From contig NC_072793.1 of the NCBI RefSeq assembly GCF_028583425.1, forward strand, positions 59,215,028-59,279,027: a stretch of 64,000 bases of DNA, read 5' to 3'. The DNA comes from Eublepharis macularius (lineage: Eukaryota > Chordata > Lepidosauria > Squamata > Eublepharidae). Under the pieces are notes generated by a model that worked only from the letters and a program-made list of their open reading frames with translations, ran no database searches and had not been told where the DNA came from. Shown piece after piece: positions 32,580 through 43,445 of the stretch (the first letter of the stretch is position 1; each line of letters begins with the position of its first letter). The position numbers and the translations under genes were made by a program.

Positions 32580-33720
32580 TTAAAAAAAGAATAAATTTTG
32601 ATTACTGAAAATACACATATCATACACCTAACAGTATGGTTTGTAAGATAGTGAATCCTTATGATTTACAATTTTGGTTAAGTCAAAATCTGTATCCTAA
32701 AACAGTTTGCAACACAATAAAAACGTTGAAATATAAATTGTCTCTATTCTTTTTTATAATGATTTAACTCTCGTTAAATTACCATGTATATTATTTGGCC
32801 AAATTGCTCACAGATTTAGAGTAGTATAAAATAATTTTTTGGAAGGCTGAAGATTATTTTCAGTGATATACTCAAAAAATGGGTACCATTTTGTCATAAA
32901 ATCAGTTTCTTTTGAATAGTGTTCTGCTTGATATAATTTATCATGATTTTTTTCTTGTATATAGTGATCCCAAACTTTAACCAGCCAACTATCAGTTGAA
33001 GGATTTTTTTTGTGATTTCCAATTCCCTGCAATTAAGCTTTTGGCCACCACTAATAAGTTATTAATAAGGGCCGTTTCCAGACGGCCCCCCGCCTCGCGA
33101 AACGTCGCGCGTCGTCGCGCGTCGTTGCGCAGAAAACGCGAAATATCGCGTTTTCTCGCGCGAGTTTTGCGCGACATCGCGCAAAACTCACGCGAGAAAA
33201 CGCGATATTTCGCGTTTTCTGCGCAACGACGCGCGACGACGCGCGACGTTTCGCGAGGCGGGGGGCCGTCTGGAAACGGCCAAGGTCTCTTCTAATTTTT
33301 GGGATTACAACTGTTTCCCATTGGTCTAAAAATAATATTTCTGGGGCAAGTGGAATTGTATAGCCTGATATTTCTTTTATGAGTTTTAATATGTCTTTCC
33401 AAAAATATTCAATTTGGGGACATTCCCACCAGCAATGTGCAATTGATCCTATTCTGCCACAGCCTTTCCAACAAAGTGGTTGGTGATTTTGCCGATGACA
33501 TCAATGAGTTTTTTTGGTGTTATATTCCTTCTATACATTATTTTATATGATTGGATTTAGTTGCAATTGTTTGAGAGTTTAAAATGCTTGAGGACCGAAT
33601 TTCCCCCCATTGTTCTGTTGTAAATTCTGTTTTACAATCCTGATGCCAACTTATTTGATATTTTAAAGTTTTGGTTTTAGTTGTGGTCAATAAGATCTGG
33701 GCCTCAAATTCAACTGAATT
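32580..33720 (-). mobile_element. L1 LINE ORF2 C-terminal part and 3' UTR, split by a palindromic insertion
   Basis: Minus-strand translation gives L1 ORF2 C-terminal landmarks in order. First comes ISWHQDCKTEFTTEQWG (about 33630). An HCWWECPQIEYFWKDIL segment (about 33440-33390) follows, the typical L1 Cys-His/WW-C-FW block, then ISGYTIPLAPEILFLDQWE. After the insertion at 33070-33281 it continues with NNLLVVAKSLIAGNWKS and ends YSKETDFMTKWYPFFEYI. The pieces rejoin in frame when the insertion and one 3-bp duplication are set aside. At least two other frameshifts or stops occur. An A/T-rich 3' UTR runs to about 32580. Without the polymerase and endonuclease domains it is a dead 5'-truncated copy. 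Confidence 0.85.
33070..33281. mobile_element. 212-bp CpG-saturated perfect-palindrome MITE inserted in L1
   Basis: The two 106-bp halves are inverted copies with one mismatch plus the central CA. It starts GGCCGTTTCCAGACGGCC and ends with the inverse. By hand count it holds about 47 CpG dinucleotides, in a window that is otherwise CpG-poor. AAG flanks both sides (33067-33069 and 33282-33284), a 3-bp duplication confirmed by the L1 reading frame around it. Superfamily unassigned: 3-bp duplications occur in several DNA-transposon groups, and the target is not TWA. Confidence 0.92.
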
Positions 33721-36700
33721 CCAAAAGACTATTAAATAAATTATTTGCATGAGAATATATTGTGAGAATTTGCCTGTCCCCCTTGCGGTGAGGAATGAAG
33801 GGAAAAAGATGTCTGTGTGCACATGCAACTGAACAGACTGCTCTAGAAAAGCATGTTGATGAATCACTTTGTCACAGCTGTATCTTACAGCCAATAAGAG
33901 GCTTCTGCTTTGCTCTCTTCCATTCTCTGTTGTAAATCACTTTGCGTAATTAGTTCCAATTAAGTGCTTCAGGCAATCTCTTGATCTTAGTCATTTCTTC
34001 ATTTAATTGTAGTAACACATTGTGCTATCTTTAGGCATCCTGATTTGCACAATATTTAAATCCAGGGTTAATTAGATATCAGTGTATACAAGGGGACAAG
34101 GTTGAAGCTAATGTGAACACACACCTGTTGGATATCTAATAAGTATTTATTCTTGTTTATTACTCATGTTTGTTTATTCTTTATTAATCAGGGATGTCTT
34201 CACAGACAATAAAGTCCATGTATGTGAAAAAAGAAAAATATTTAGACACTACTATAAGATGCAAAAATTGCACCCAGGATCTAAGGAAATTCCATAGATC
34301 TGGATTCATAAACATTATTATCTGTAACATACTGCTTCTCTAGGCATTTTATATACTAATAGCCAAGTGGCGACGATCTGAGGATACTTAAATCTGGAGA
34401 CTGGAGCCATGAATGGACAAGATAGATCTTATTACACATCTGAAAAATGTCCCAGGTTTGCAGAAAAATTTGAAAACTAAGAAAAATAAATTGCAGGGAT
34501 GGGCTTTAAAAATCCTAACATACCATAACAGTTTAGCCAGTATTCCAAGCTTTGTTTCTATCAGGAAAAAGCAGGGGGAGGGGCAAGGCTGTTTTGGCCT
34601 TTGAGGGAAGACTCACCAGGGCCAGGCCCAACCACAACCACCGGGCAACTTGATACCACATAACTTGTATGACTCACATTGCTAATGACAATATTCATCA
34701 CTCTATTTACTGCACAATTTTTGTCAGGTTTCACTGATGTCATACAACTTAATGGCTTAAAAGTCCTACAAAGACAATTTACTCCAGTCTGCTATGAAGA
34801 GGTGAGATCTGACAATTGCAGGCTGTCACCATATGATTAACTACATAATCAAAGGAAGCATTCTAAACAATGTTGAGTGACTAAAAGCGATCAAAAATAA
34901 TGAACTCCGGACACACACATATAACACATGGATTATATTTAGCAATATAAAACAAGATAATGGAAGTTTACAATCTATTATCGCCCACTGGTAGGCAATG
35001 CTCAGATATGTATAGCTGTAAATAGGGTCAACATTGCAATGGCTGGTTTGATGTTTTATATTTTTGAAAAAAAACATAGTGTTGAGTATTTTTGTTCAGA
35101 AAGGAAAGGAAATGCTAATAGCAGGCAAGACCTTCATACTCCTCAGAAGTACACTACGGTTGAAATAGGTGAGTCAGAACTGAGATGGAGGACTGGGGAT
35201 AATTTTGATATTACCTCCTCTGCTTTTGTTCCCATACTTGTATTACTAACAAACTATGCAAACAGTAAAAGAAACAATATATTCATTTTATATGTGAAAG
35301 CCAACAGATAATCTGTAATTGGTTGTCACTATGCTTTTTGTTTGATGTGGACAAAGCAAGAAAACATCTGCCCAGAAACACAACTCCTTCTGCAAAAACC
35401 TTTCACTTTTATTTTCTGTAAATTAAAATTTGCAAATAATTGTTCAGTGAGCCCGTTCCTGTCATTAGTAATGTGTGTCCAGCTTGCTGCAGGAAATAAA
35501 TGAATAACCAAGGCTCTTGTAAGTCCAGAGCACCCAGACACATGGAAGATGGCTCCTATTAAGTCTATGTATGATGGTTCTGGTGTTGCCTCCTTCCATG
35601 TTGCTTCTTTCTAGGGGTGGCAGTTCTATTGTATCTCTGCTTACTGTAAACGGTTCGTCCTCATCTTCTAACAGGTTATTTGAAGACATGTTTGATCCCT
35701 TCACTTTCTTTGCTATGTGCAGAATATACCAAGCTCTTTCTATGCTGTTTAAATTACATCTTTTTGTTTATTCTTAAGACTCTACTGAAATCTTTGCCAT
35801 TAATCAACACGTTTCTTGAAGTGCCACACCAGAAATTTAACATGTGCAACTAGATTTTTATTCACAGATGTGCTGTAAATGAGAATAGAAAAGAAAGCAT
35901 CTACAATACAGTCGAGATTTTTCGCATTATCTGCTAAAAGCTACTCTTTGCCAACATGCCTTCAGTCTCCATAGTTCAGCATGTTTGCTTGCAAATTCTC
36001 AATACAATTCCCTCTTTCATTCTTACAGTCTTTTGTCATTCTACCTTCCTGCCTTTGCAGCATAAATTCTGGATACTTTACATCCATTAGTGCAAATCTG
36101 AAAGCAAATATTGCCAAGTTGCACTGAAAAGTAGTTTTGGTCTATATTATTAATGTTATTAATAATGATGATCATTCTCTAATACCTGCAGGCATGCAAA
36201 GACATATAGAGTAAAATATACTTTGCCAAAGAAGTACAATGTTTGTTCATGAAAGCAACATCCAAATAATTGGTTTAGCATCAGCCACTTTCTCCTTGAA
36301 CAACTGCTGTTCCTTGTACAGGTCGAAGATGTCTGTATGAACAACCCAGTGAAATATCCTTGGAGATTTTGGAGGATAAGAAAACATCCCTGGAGTATTT
36401 CCTCCAAAGCTGATTGTAGCATTCAGTCCCACTTCAGAATTCCACATCATTTAGAAAAGTAATCCAGTTGGCCCAAAGCCCTTACACATCTAAAGCTGTT
36501 TTACCAGTACATATGGCAGTACCATTCAAAGAGCTATGACAATGATACTGTTTATAGCTCTGGAAATGGCGCTGCCATCTGCACCATGATTCACCAAGAA
36601 GGCAGAGTTCTGCAGATGGACAGTCCTTTTGCCTGCCACTATGGCATGCTGAACTGTAACTATTGTTATATCATATGGTCCCTGGAACAGGTTTTGGGAG

Positions 36701-37290
36701 AAAAGATAACTGAGCCACTCTATAGCTTGATCTGGAGAAATCTGTGAGCTTCAATACCCTGGTAACGTTGATCTTCCAATTTTCTCTTCTGACTGTTTGG
36801 AGAAATTTCCAGCTTGGTTGTCACACGGTAGAATCATAGACATAATAATTTAGCATACACTGCCATTGGTACTGAAGATACAAAATACCAGACCACTCCT
36901 AGTCACTACGAGACTGCTTCATGCGTGTACAACAAATGACTCTCTTCTTTTCAAATATAGTCTAATAGAAGGCCATATTTGCTTGTCTGCTCTCCTGAAT
37001 GCATATGTTTTTGATCGTTTTAGCTGCTTCAGTGTACTGTGAAATATCCATGAAAATGTTTAGCAAGAGTTGCATATTTGACCACAATACATAAAACATT
37101 CTTATGATGTCCATCAACCAAGTATTGGTTCCCTGCAAATTTGGAGGAGTTTTTTTTTAAAAAAATGCCCCCCAGCACCTTGGATAGTTTCCCCCATTGG
37201 GAATAATGGCTGGATAAAGTTGTGATTCTCTAATCCTACCTAACTAGATTAGAGAATCTGACCCATATTTCAGAGATACCAAATTTTTAT
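33721..37290. other. Long unique-looking stretch, no gene accepted
   Basis: About 3.5 kb without a recognised gene or repeat. The region 36160-36800 reads as mildly protein-like on the minus strand (FSYPPKSPRIFHWVVHTDIF and neighbouring frames) and could be an old processed pseudogene. I do not recognise the source and stops are frequent. Confidence 0.4.
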
Positions 37291-37291
37291 G

Positions 37292-37415
37292 GATGCAGAG
37301 GAGTTAGTCGTGTTAGTCTGTAGTAGCAAAATCAAAAAGAGTCCAGTAGCACCTTTAAGACTAACCAACTTTATTGTAGCATAAGCTTTCGAGAATCCAG
37401 TTCTCTTCGTCAGAT
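37292..37415 (-). mobile_element. PLE 3' tail, CTGACGA family (copy 1)
   Basis: On the minus strand: CATCTGACGAAGAGAACTGG, then ATTCTCGAAAGCTTATGC, TACAATAAAGTTGGTTAGTC and GGTGCTACTGGACTC, with ACTACAGACTAACACGACTA at the end. This is the terminal region shared with the copies at 43.35, 47.17, 49.1-49.5 and 55.4-55.6 kb. No coding sequence is attached. Confidence 0.7.
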
Positions 37416-37418
37416 GTA
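37375..37418 (-). ncRNA. Hammerhead-like motif in PLE tail copy 1
   Basis: Core CTGACGA (37413-37407), an extra A, stem II GAGAA/TTCTC, GAAA, then GCTT and ATG. Helix I pairs CAT with ATG and, past a bulged C, GTA with TAC. The order matches 43354-43396. Confidence 0.5.
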
Positions 37419-37599
37419 CATAGTTGATGTTACCACAGCTGCCAAGAGCTTCTATGAACTTTTGGCCCAAGATTCCACCTGCCCCCCCCATATGGTCCTG
37501 AACCAAACCAAATATCATAACAAAACACATCACTTGGCTTGCTAGAACCATGAATTTACAGTAATGAACGGATCAGCATGTCTATCTGTCTATCCATTT

Positions 37600-37875
37600 G
37601 TGGCAGGCATGCTCATCTGAAAACAAAAGCTAGAAATCTCAAATTGGCCACCAGCTTCAGGATGATTGTGGAAGTTCCAGAGCCAAAAATGAAAGGAATC
37701 AGTATATCCTTGGTCATGGTTGTCTCCAGACACCCCTCCCCCATGCTATTTACAATGGAAGCTAAAGGTCTTTGTTTGTGGCAGGCATAACTCATCAGAA
37801 AATACTGCTACGTGTTTGGAAACTGGCCATCAACTTCAGGATGATGATGAAAATTGCAGTACAATGGAACATCCT
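37600..37875 (+). repeat. Diverged two-copy tandem duplication, about 183-bp spacing
   Basis: TTTGTGGCAGGCATGCTCATC (about 37599) recurs as TTTGTGGCAGGCATAACTCATC (about 37774). Each is followed by a GGCCA(C/T)CA(G/A)CTTCAGGATGAT stretch. The copies differ by point changes and small gaps, so the duplication is old. Confidence 0.65.
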
Positions 37876-37954
37876 GGATCAGGTTATCTTTGTGATAGGT
37901 AACATGTAACAAGAGAGTTTTTAAGCAACCTGTCATGTTTCCCTAACACTCAAA

Positions 37955-38110
37955 TCCCCGCCTGTCATTGAAAGTTGCTGGGTGACCTTGGACTAGTTAC
38001 ATATGCTCAGCCAGGCCTACCTCATGGGGTTGTTGTGAATTTAAATGGAGGACAGGAAACAATGGAACTTGTTTTGGTCCTTATTAGGGAAAAAGGTGAG
38101 GCATGATATT
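37955..38110 (+). mobile_element. SINE fragment (same family as 28.6 kb)
   Basis: GCTGGGTGACCTTGGACTAG, CCTACCTCATGGGGTTGTTG and AAATGGAGGACAGGAAACAA follow the order of the family body. The tRNA-related head is reduced to AATCCCCGCC. Confidence 0.6.
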
Positions 38111-38134
38111 TCTTATATGTCTGATTTTGCCTAC

Positions 38135-38845
38135 TGTTCACGCAAGTTTCGGCCCAGCGAATTACCAGTGGGCTGGTTTGTGGGACTGCGGGGTGAGGGT
38201 GGTCGGTGGAGGTTCCTGGCCGCAGCTCAGACCAGGTGGCGTGGGTTGGCTCCTGCATAACCAGGTGGGAGCCTATCACAGGGCTAAACCTGGTCAGCCA
38301 ATTGGGAATGGCAGGCGAGGCGTGACCTGCATGCACTCAATGCACAGCCTCCTGGGCCCCCCTCCCTTTGCCATTTGCCATGTGCTCGTGATCTCATCCA
38401 ACCCTCTCTTTGCTTTGGTTTGGGGATATCACCATTTCCTTAGGTGGTTTCACTGGGAATATTTTCTTCATTTTGATTCTCATTACTTGTCACAATTTAT
38501 GGGTGGTTTGTGCATTGGGCACAGATCTGTTTGGGGTTAATATGGCCAATGTGCTCTGTTTCCCCATAGCAGGAGATCCCCTTATGGTATCTTGGGAAGT
38601 GTTGAGGGGGCTCCCTGGTGACGGGGAACCACGCAGAAGCGTATGCCTGGGTGCATTCATGCTTACTGTCATCCTATGGTGCCCCCCTCAGCTGGTGTCC
38701 TGAGGGGGTGAGAGGGTGATTGGTTGGCAGGCAGGTCTACCGATCAGGGATCTGTGCCCCATGCAGCACCAGGGCGCCGATAAGCTGTAACGAATAAAGT
38801 TGTGTGACCTTTTTACCTCCAACCTGGTCTCTATGTCTCCTTCCA
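38135..38845 (+). mobile_element. Probable solo LTR
   Basis: The block starts TGTTCACGC and ends TCCTTCCA, so it has TG...CA termini. CTAC flanks both sides (38131-38134 and 38846-38849). AATAAA at 38793-38798 is followed by a GT/T-rich 50-bp segment, as in an R/U5 boundary. It is GC-richer than its surroundings and has no attached coding region. A 4-bp match can arise by chance, so this is less secure than the LTR at 13473. Confidence 0.55.
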
Positions 38846-38849
38846 CTAC

Positions 38850-40930
38850 CCCTCAAGCTGGCAACGCAAAAGGATGACTGTTCTTGATGTTGCTTCATCA
38901 CATATTGCTGTAACTTTTTTGGCAGGAGGAACTGCTCATTCAGTATTTAAACTATTGTTAAATATTTCAAGTGCAGCCATCGGGGCAGACTCCTAGTATC
39001 TATACAAGCTGCCATAATTGTGTAAAAGAAGCAGGAACAAATTTCCTCCTTCTTTCCAGACAAGCTGCTCTTGCTAAAAAAAAGCCCTCCCAGTCTATTC
39101 AATTTATATAGCCTGTGTGTTGTGGATGCATCATACACGGTGCTAAGAGAAGGAGGGAGTAGTTTAGGTTAGGCTGAAACAGTGCGAATGACTTAGCTTC
39201 ATATCAGGGTAAGGATTTGAATTCACCTGGATCCCAGTGGGTTATTATGACATTCTGAATGATCAATACACCACACTCTCTCTCTACATATTATAGCATA
39301 CCAAGAATTGCTCATGAAGTGTATCATGATATCATGGTAAAAGGCCTCAACAAAGTGTCAAGGGTATTATAAACAGGAAATATTCCCAAACATCTGCTGC
39401 TTTTTCATTCACAGCACAATCCTATGCTGAATTAATCTTATCTAAACCATGAAATAAGTCTGCATAGAATTCCATTGCTTGTCACAGGAGTTTTGCAGCT
39501 CACCTGGATCCGAAGTAGCTTCTTGTTGGCTAAGGTCTACTATCTGCTGGTCAAACAACACACCATCTATCAACACACATATGCTAAGAAAGGATATAAT
39601 TGGCAGTAGTATGCACTGTCCCAGTCACTCTGTTACCGGGAATAAAGGCAATTGGACAAGATCAGCATCATTGGTAGAAACAATGATAGAAGATGCACAG
39701 AAAGCATAGAAATACCGAATAGATGTATTGTTTAAAAATATGTTTTTACTGCAAAACTGTTGATTTTGATTCACCATAGTAGCAAAATGGACAGAAGTCC
39801 TATTCCTGTAGTAGATAACATTTGGGACAAGGTTCCTTTAATTTTAACTTCAAAATATTACCATGAAGTACCTTAGACTTGCTTAAAAACAAAAAGCAAT
39901 AAATAATTGCCCAACTATATTTTAGGAAGCAAAATGTGGGTGCTTACTTTTTAGAAATGCAAACAACTGCATTTTCTACTTACTGAGTAATTTACACTTT
40001 GTTAAAGAACTGCAATGAATGGAATAAAATTTTGAGTGGGTGTGAGCAGGGACTATTTTAAAACTAAAACAGACAAAACTTTGAGTACTACAGAGTGGGA
40101 ATAGTTTTAGCTACTTGGCATACCATGAAACTATTTTTGAATATATGTTGAAACTATATTTATATTTCCTCTATATTTTACACTTGTTTAAGAGTTCTAA
40201 ACAGAAAATTTGTGTTGAAAGCCACACACATAATAGAAACTAAGTCTTAAACTTTCCTTTAAAAAGAGCTGCGCCCACTCACTCCATACCCATTTTATCA
40301 GTACTGCTGGGATGGGAAGGTGGCAACAGATCATCAACTCTTTCTCCTTGTATATTTCCTTAGTGTAAATCATCTGAAGCTTAGGATTGATATGAGAAGC
40401 TTTAGAAAACTACAAACTATTTGTCCTGAACAGTCTTGGATATTCATGTAGGAGTTTAGATGATCCATTCATTATGTGAAATTGTGTAGTAAAACTATCA
40501 GATTCCTATCATGGATTCCACCCCCCCTCCCCATCAAACTATAATAATACTGAGATAATGTCAAGATACAGAGAAATATGTACGCACAACCACATTTACA
40601 CTATATATTGCTGTGTGTGTATGCCCATGCACATACACACATGCATACAAAAACTTTCTATGCAGCTGTGTAAAATAAAACTCATTTAGTTCTGATGTGA
40701 GATTTGTTTTCTGAAACCATGAAGAAAAACTTATTTACTTATTTAGCAATATGGCTGGTTTGTCTTTAAATAAACAAAATGAGGACAGTGTAATACGCCC
40801 TGCAGAATATGATTGATCTTATGTGAAATGAGTGAGCTTGATTAACCTTTCCTTCCTTTCCCTGTAACTTAACAGCCTACAAGCCATACGCCAAAGTATT
40901 TTATGAGTAATTTATAGCTCATAGACAAAT
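38850..40930. other. Unique-looking AT-rich sequence
   Basis: No gene seen. ACAGCACAATCCTATGCTGAA at about 39413 may be a broken arm of the foldback MITE family. Confidence 0.5.
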
Positions 40931-40934
40931 ATGG

Positions 40935-41480
40935 CTAGATCACATGTACACTTTTTAAAAATCTTGCCTGATAGCAAAATCTTTTGTTTCTGTTGTTCAG
41001 AAATGTTCTGTAGATGTTCAGTCCAGGGAATGACATATTGGTTGCAAAGTGAATTACAATGGGAGCAGCTAAAAGGATATGGGCAATTGAATCGACTTGA
41101 TCCTTACAATGATTACAATAATGTTTCTCAGGGGGAATTCTACTAAAATGGTCCTTCATCTTGGTGGAAGGTAATGCATTGTATCTAAGTAACATGGAAC
41201 AGCATTGATATTTTGGAACTGTTAAGTAAAAAAAATATTTAGCCACTTCCAACATTTTCTAATAGAATAGATGAAAATAAATAGGGGAGCATTTCCGGTC
41301 AGCTTTGAATTTTAACATAGCCCAATCTTTTTTAAACAATTGGTTTTATACATTTAGCAAAGATTTTTTTTCAGGGAATCCCTATGATTTAAGATTAAGT
41401 TTAATATAGCAAGCTTTGAATCAATTGGACTAAGCCAAGTTTCAAACCAGCTGTTACTAGTTGCAGTAAGGATGGTAGAG
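40935..41480 (-). mobile_element. LINE ORF2 C-terminal fragment with Cys-His motif
   Basis: The minus frame reads KYFFYLTVPKYQCCSMLLRY, NALPSTKMKDHFSRIPPEKH and YCNHCKDQVDSIAHILL. This matches the general form of squamate LINE ORF2 C-termini: a leucine-rich, R-NALPS stretch followed by C-x2-C...H-x-L-L. A stop and frame changes occur upstream (41260-41480), where KFKADRKCSPIYFHLFY precedes it. Clade uncertain. Confidence 0.55.
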
Positions 41481-41504
41481 AATTAGATTCCCAGAATGAT
41501 AATC

Positions 41505-42003
41505 TGAACTTGACCCATGGATCCCATGGAGATTCTCCCCACCCCTCTCTCACTAGGCTGCAACAGCCTGGTGGCAATGGCTGTCCTGGTGCGAGAGGGA
41601 CAGGGAGGATCTCCCTGCCCGTCTCACACTGGGCAGCAGTAGCCCGGTGGCACCCGCTCTCCCAGTGTGAGAGGGATGGAGAAAATCTCCCCCGCCTGTC
41701 TTGCACCAAGCAGCAGCAGCCCGGCAGCACCCACTCTCCCAGTGCAAGAGGGACGGGAAGATTCTCCCTGCCCCTCTCGCACCAGGCCGCAGCAGCAGAA
41801 GCAAGAAACCTGAATATTTTTGGGGTGCACACCCCTAATGGGCTCTCTAAGTCCCACAGGGGCCGTTCTGGCCCCCACAAACAACAAACAATGAACATGT
41901 TCATTAAACAGGTCAGGTTCATCAATGTTTGTTGTTCGTTGTTTGTGAATGGCAACAAACAACGAATAGCATGTTCGGTTTTTTTCCGTTCATGCCCTTG
42001 CTA
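41505..42003 (-). mobile_element. hAT-like non-autonomous element, one terminus visible
   Basis: The right end, read on the minus strand, is TAGCAAGGGCATGAACGG. This is the same design as the TAGAGATGGGCACGA ends at 26.2 and 29.9 kb. The next 110 bp reiterate TTTGTTGTTCG and ACAAACAACGAA words. A tandem array (41534-41800) fills the middle. I found no matching left TIR, so the element is probably truncated or the left end has decayed. Confidence 0.55.
41534..41800 (+). repeat. 3.5-copy tandem repeat, 76-77 bp unit
   Basis: Units start at about 41534, 41610, 41686 and 41763 with TCTCCC. Each full unit has a small inverted repeat (CACACTGGG...CCCAGTGTG in unit 2, TTGCACC...GTGCAAG in unit 3). 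In the second and third units both arms have changed together. The 185-codon minus frame over it is a repeat by-product. Confidence 0.85.
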
Positions 42004-43344
42004 GGGAAAATGTGCTTTCACTTCTTATATTTATACATTATCAGCAAAATAATTCTATGGCTTCTCAAAGAGGAGATATCTACAGACACCATTACACATT
42101 CTAAGTGGATATACTAGAATTCCTCTAGAGACCACAAGGAATAAACAAATACTCCTTTCCCCCCAATCATATTCAATTCTCTGTAGTTACTTGCAGAGCC
42201 AAAACCCAAAATTCTGGTTAATAATTTTTTAAAAAACATGCCACTGGTAGCAAAAACGAAAATCAGGGGAAATGTGATAAAGAAGATCATTGGATATTTT
42301 GAAAATTTAATGTGATTAACAGGAAGGATCTCAAAGCAGGAAAATGTGCCTGCTCACCTGCAGTATATGGATCATCTACAAAATTATATGGATTTTGTAT
42401 TCTGCCATAATTTTTTACACAAATTTCTCTATGCATATAGGGTGTCCCCAACTTCTTGCCACTTTTATATTAAAGTATTTGAAAACAGTATCACACAAAA
42501 AGAGCAAATAGGAATTAACTCTCTGCATACTGTCAGACATGTAATTATCTGCTGTTTATCTTTCACTTACGGAAATTTTATTTGAAATATTGTTGCTCGC
42601 TCAAAAATGCATTAAATTCTTATCAGGACCATTTATCACTTCAATGCTCCACTCCAGCATTATTTATCCTAATGCCAATATGACATTAAGTTCTCCTTTG
42701 CAACAGAAACAGAGTGGTGCAGATTTCATGGCAATTTGGGATGAATAAAAATTGTAACCCTAGATTCCTCAATTCCTCAAAAGTATCTCTTGGATTGTTT
42801 TGGACAGTCATATGTAATATCTGTTCCAGGGTTTCTTCATTAGGATTGCCAAAATATTTAATTTCTTCCAGCCTGAGAAAAATATTGTTCTGAGAAATAT
42901 CTGTAGATAGCCAAAGTACTGTGTGGAGAAAGATGAGTCTATAATAGGGAATGCTGCATAAAGAATATTTTTTAACAAACTGTCTTCCATCATACTCTCT
43001 CATGAGCTGTTTTTAAAAGGCATTTCGTTTTATTGAAAGATTCAAGATTTTCTCTAAAATTAACACCATAATACAAATAGCTGGGTTTTTATGAGCTGAA
43101 CTGTTAGCTGCTTGTTGGGGTGAAGGTGCAGGTAAACAAATAGGTTCAAGTTGCCAGCCCCTAACTGTCTGAAACCCCTTAACCTCCACTATTAATGTCT
43201 TGTGTCCTGTCTGCATTGATGTGGGCCGGGGCAAACTGAATCCATGGCATTAATGCCGTGATTCTCCCATTTTCATTACATTACACTATAAACATCTCCT
43301 GGATAATTTACCAATGTAGGGTGCTCTTCTGTATTTGGCCAGTA
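42004..43344. other. Unassigned sequence
   Basis: A 105-codon minus frame at 42686-43003 (LEEIKYFGNPNEETLEQI and so on) could be part of the LINE seen at 41 kb, but I cannot show it. No gene recognised. Confidence 0.35.
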
Positions 43345-43445
43345 TCTGTATCAGGCATCTGACGAAGAGAACTTGATTCTCGAAAGCTTATGCTACAATA
43401 AAATTGGTTAGTCTTAAAGGTGCTACTGGACTCTTTTTGATTCAT
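43345..43445 (+). mobile_element. PLE 3' tail, CTGACGA family (copy 2)
   Basis: GGCATCTGACGAAGAGAAC, TTGATTCTCGAAAGCTTATG, CTACAATAAAATTGGTTAG and GGTGCTACTGGACTC match the minus-strand copy at 37.3 kb almost base for base. Confidence 0.75.
43354..43396 (+). ncRNA. Hammerhead-like motif in PLE tail copy 2
   Basis: GGCAT (helix I), CTGACGA (43359-43365), an extra A, GAGAA-CTTGA-TTCTC (a perfect 5-bp stem II, 43367-43381), GAAA, then GCTT with AGCT self-complementary as a minimal helix III, and ATGCT pairing back to GGCAT (one G-T). All core positions match a hammerhead apart from the inserted A. Confidence 0.6.

Noticed and set aside
32992..33295. Arg-rich frames on both strands across the palindrome
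   Set aside because: Produced by the CpG palindrome and the interrupted L1, not a gene.
41534..41800. CRISPR-like array
   Set aside because: Units are contiguous tandem repeats without unique spacers, in vertebrate DNA.
41401..42004. 185- and 164-codon frames on opposite strands
   Set aside because: Both follow the 76-bp tandem array; a 76/77-bp period cannot conserve a frame.
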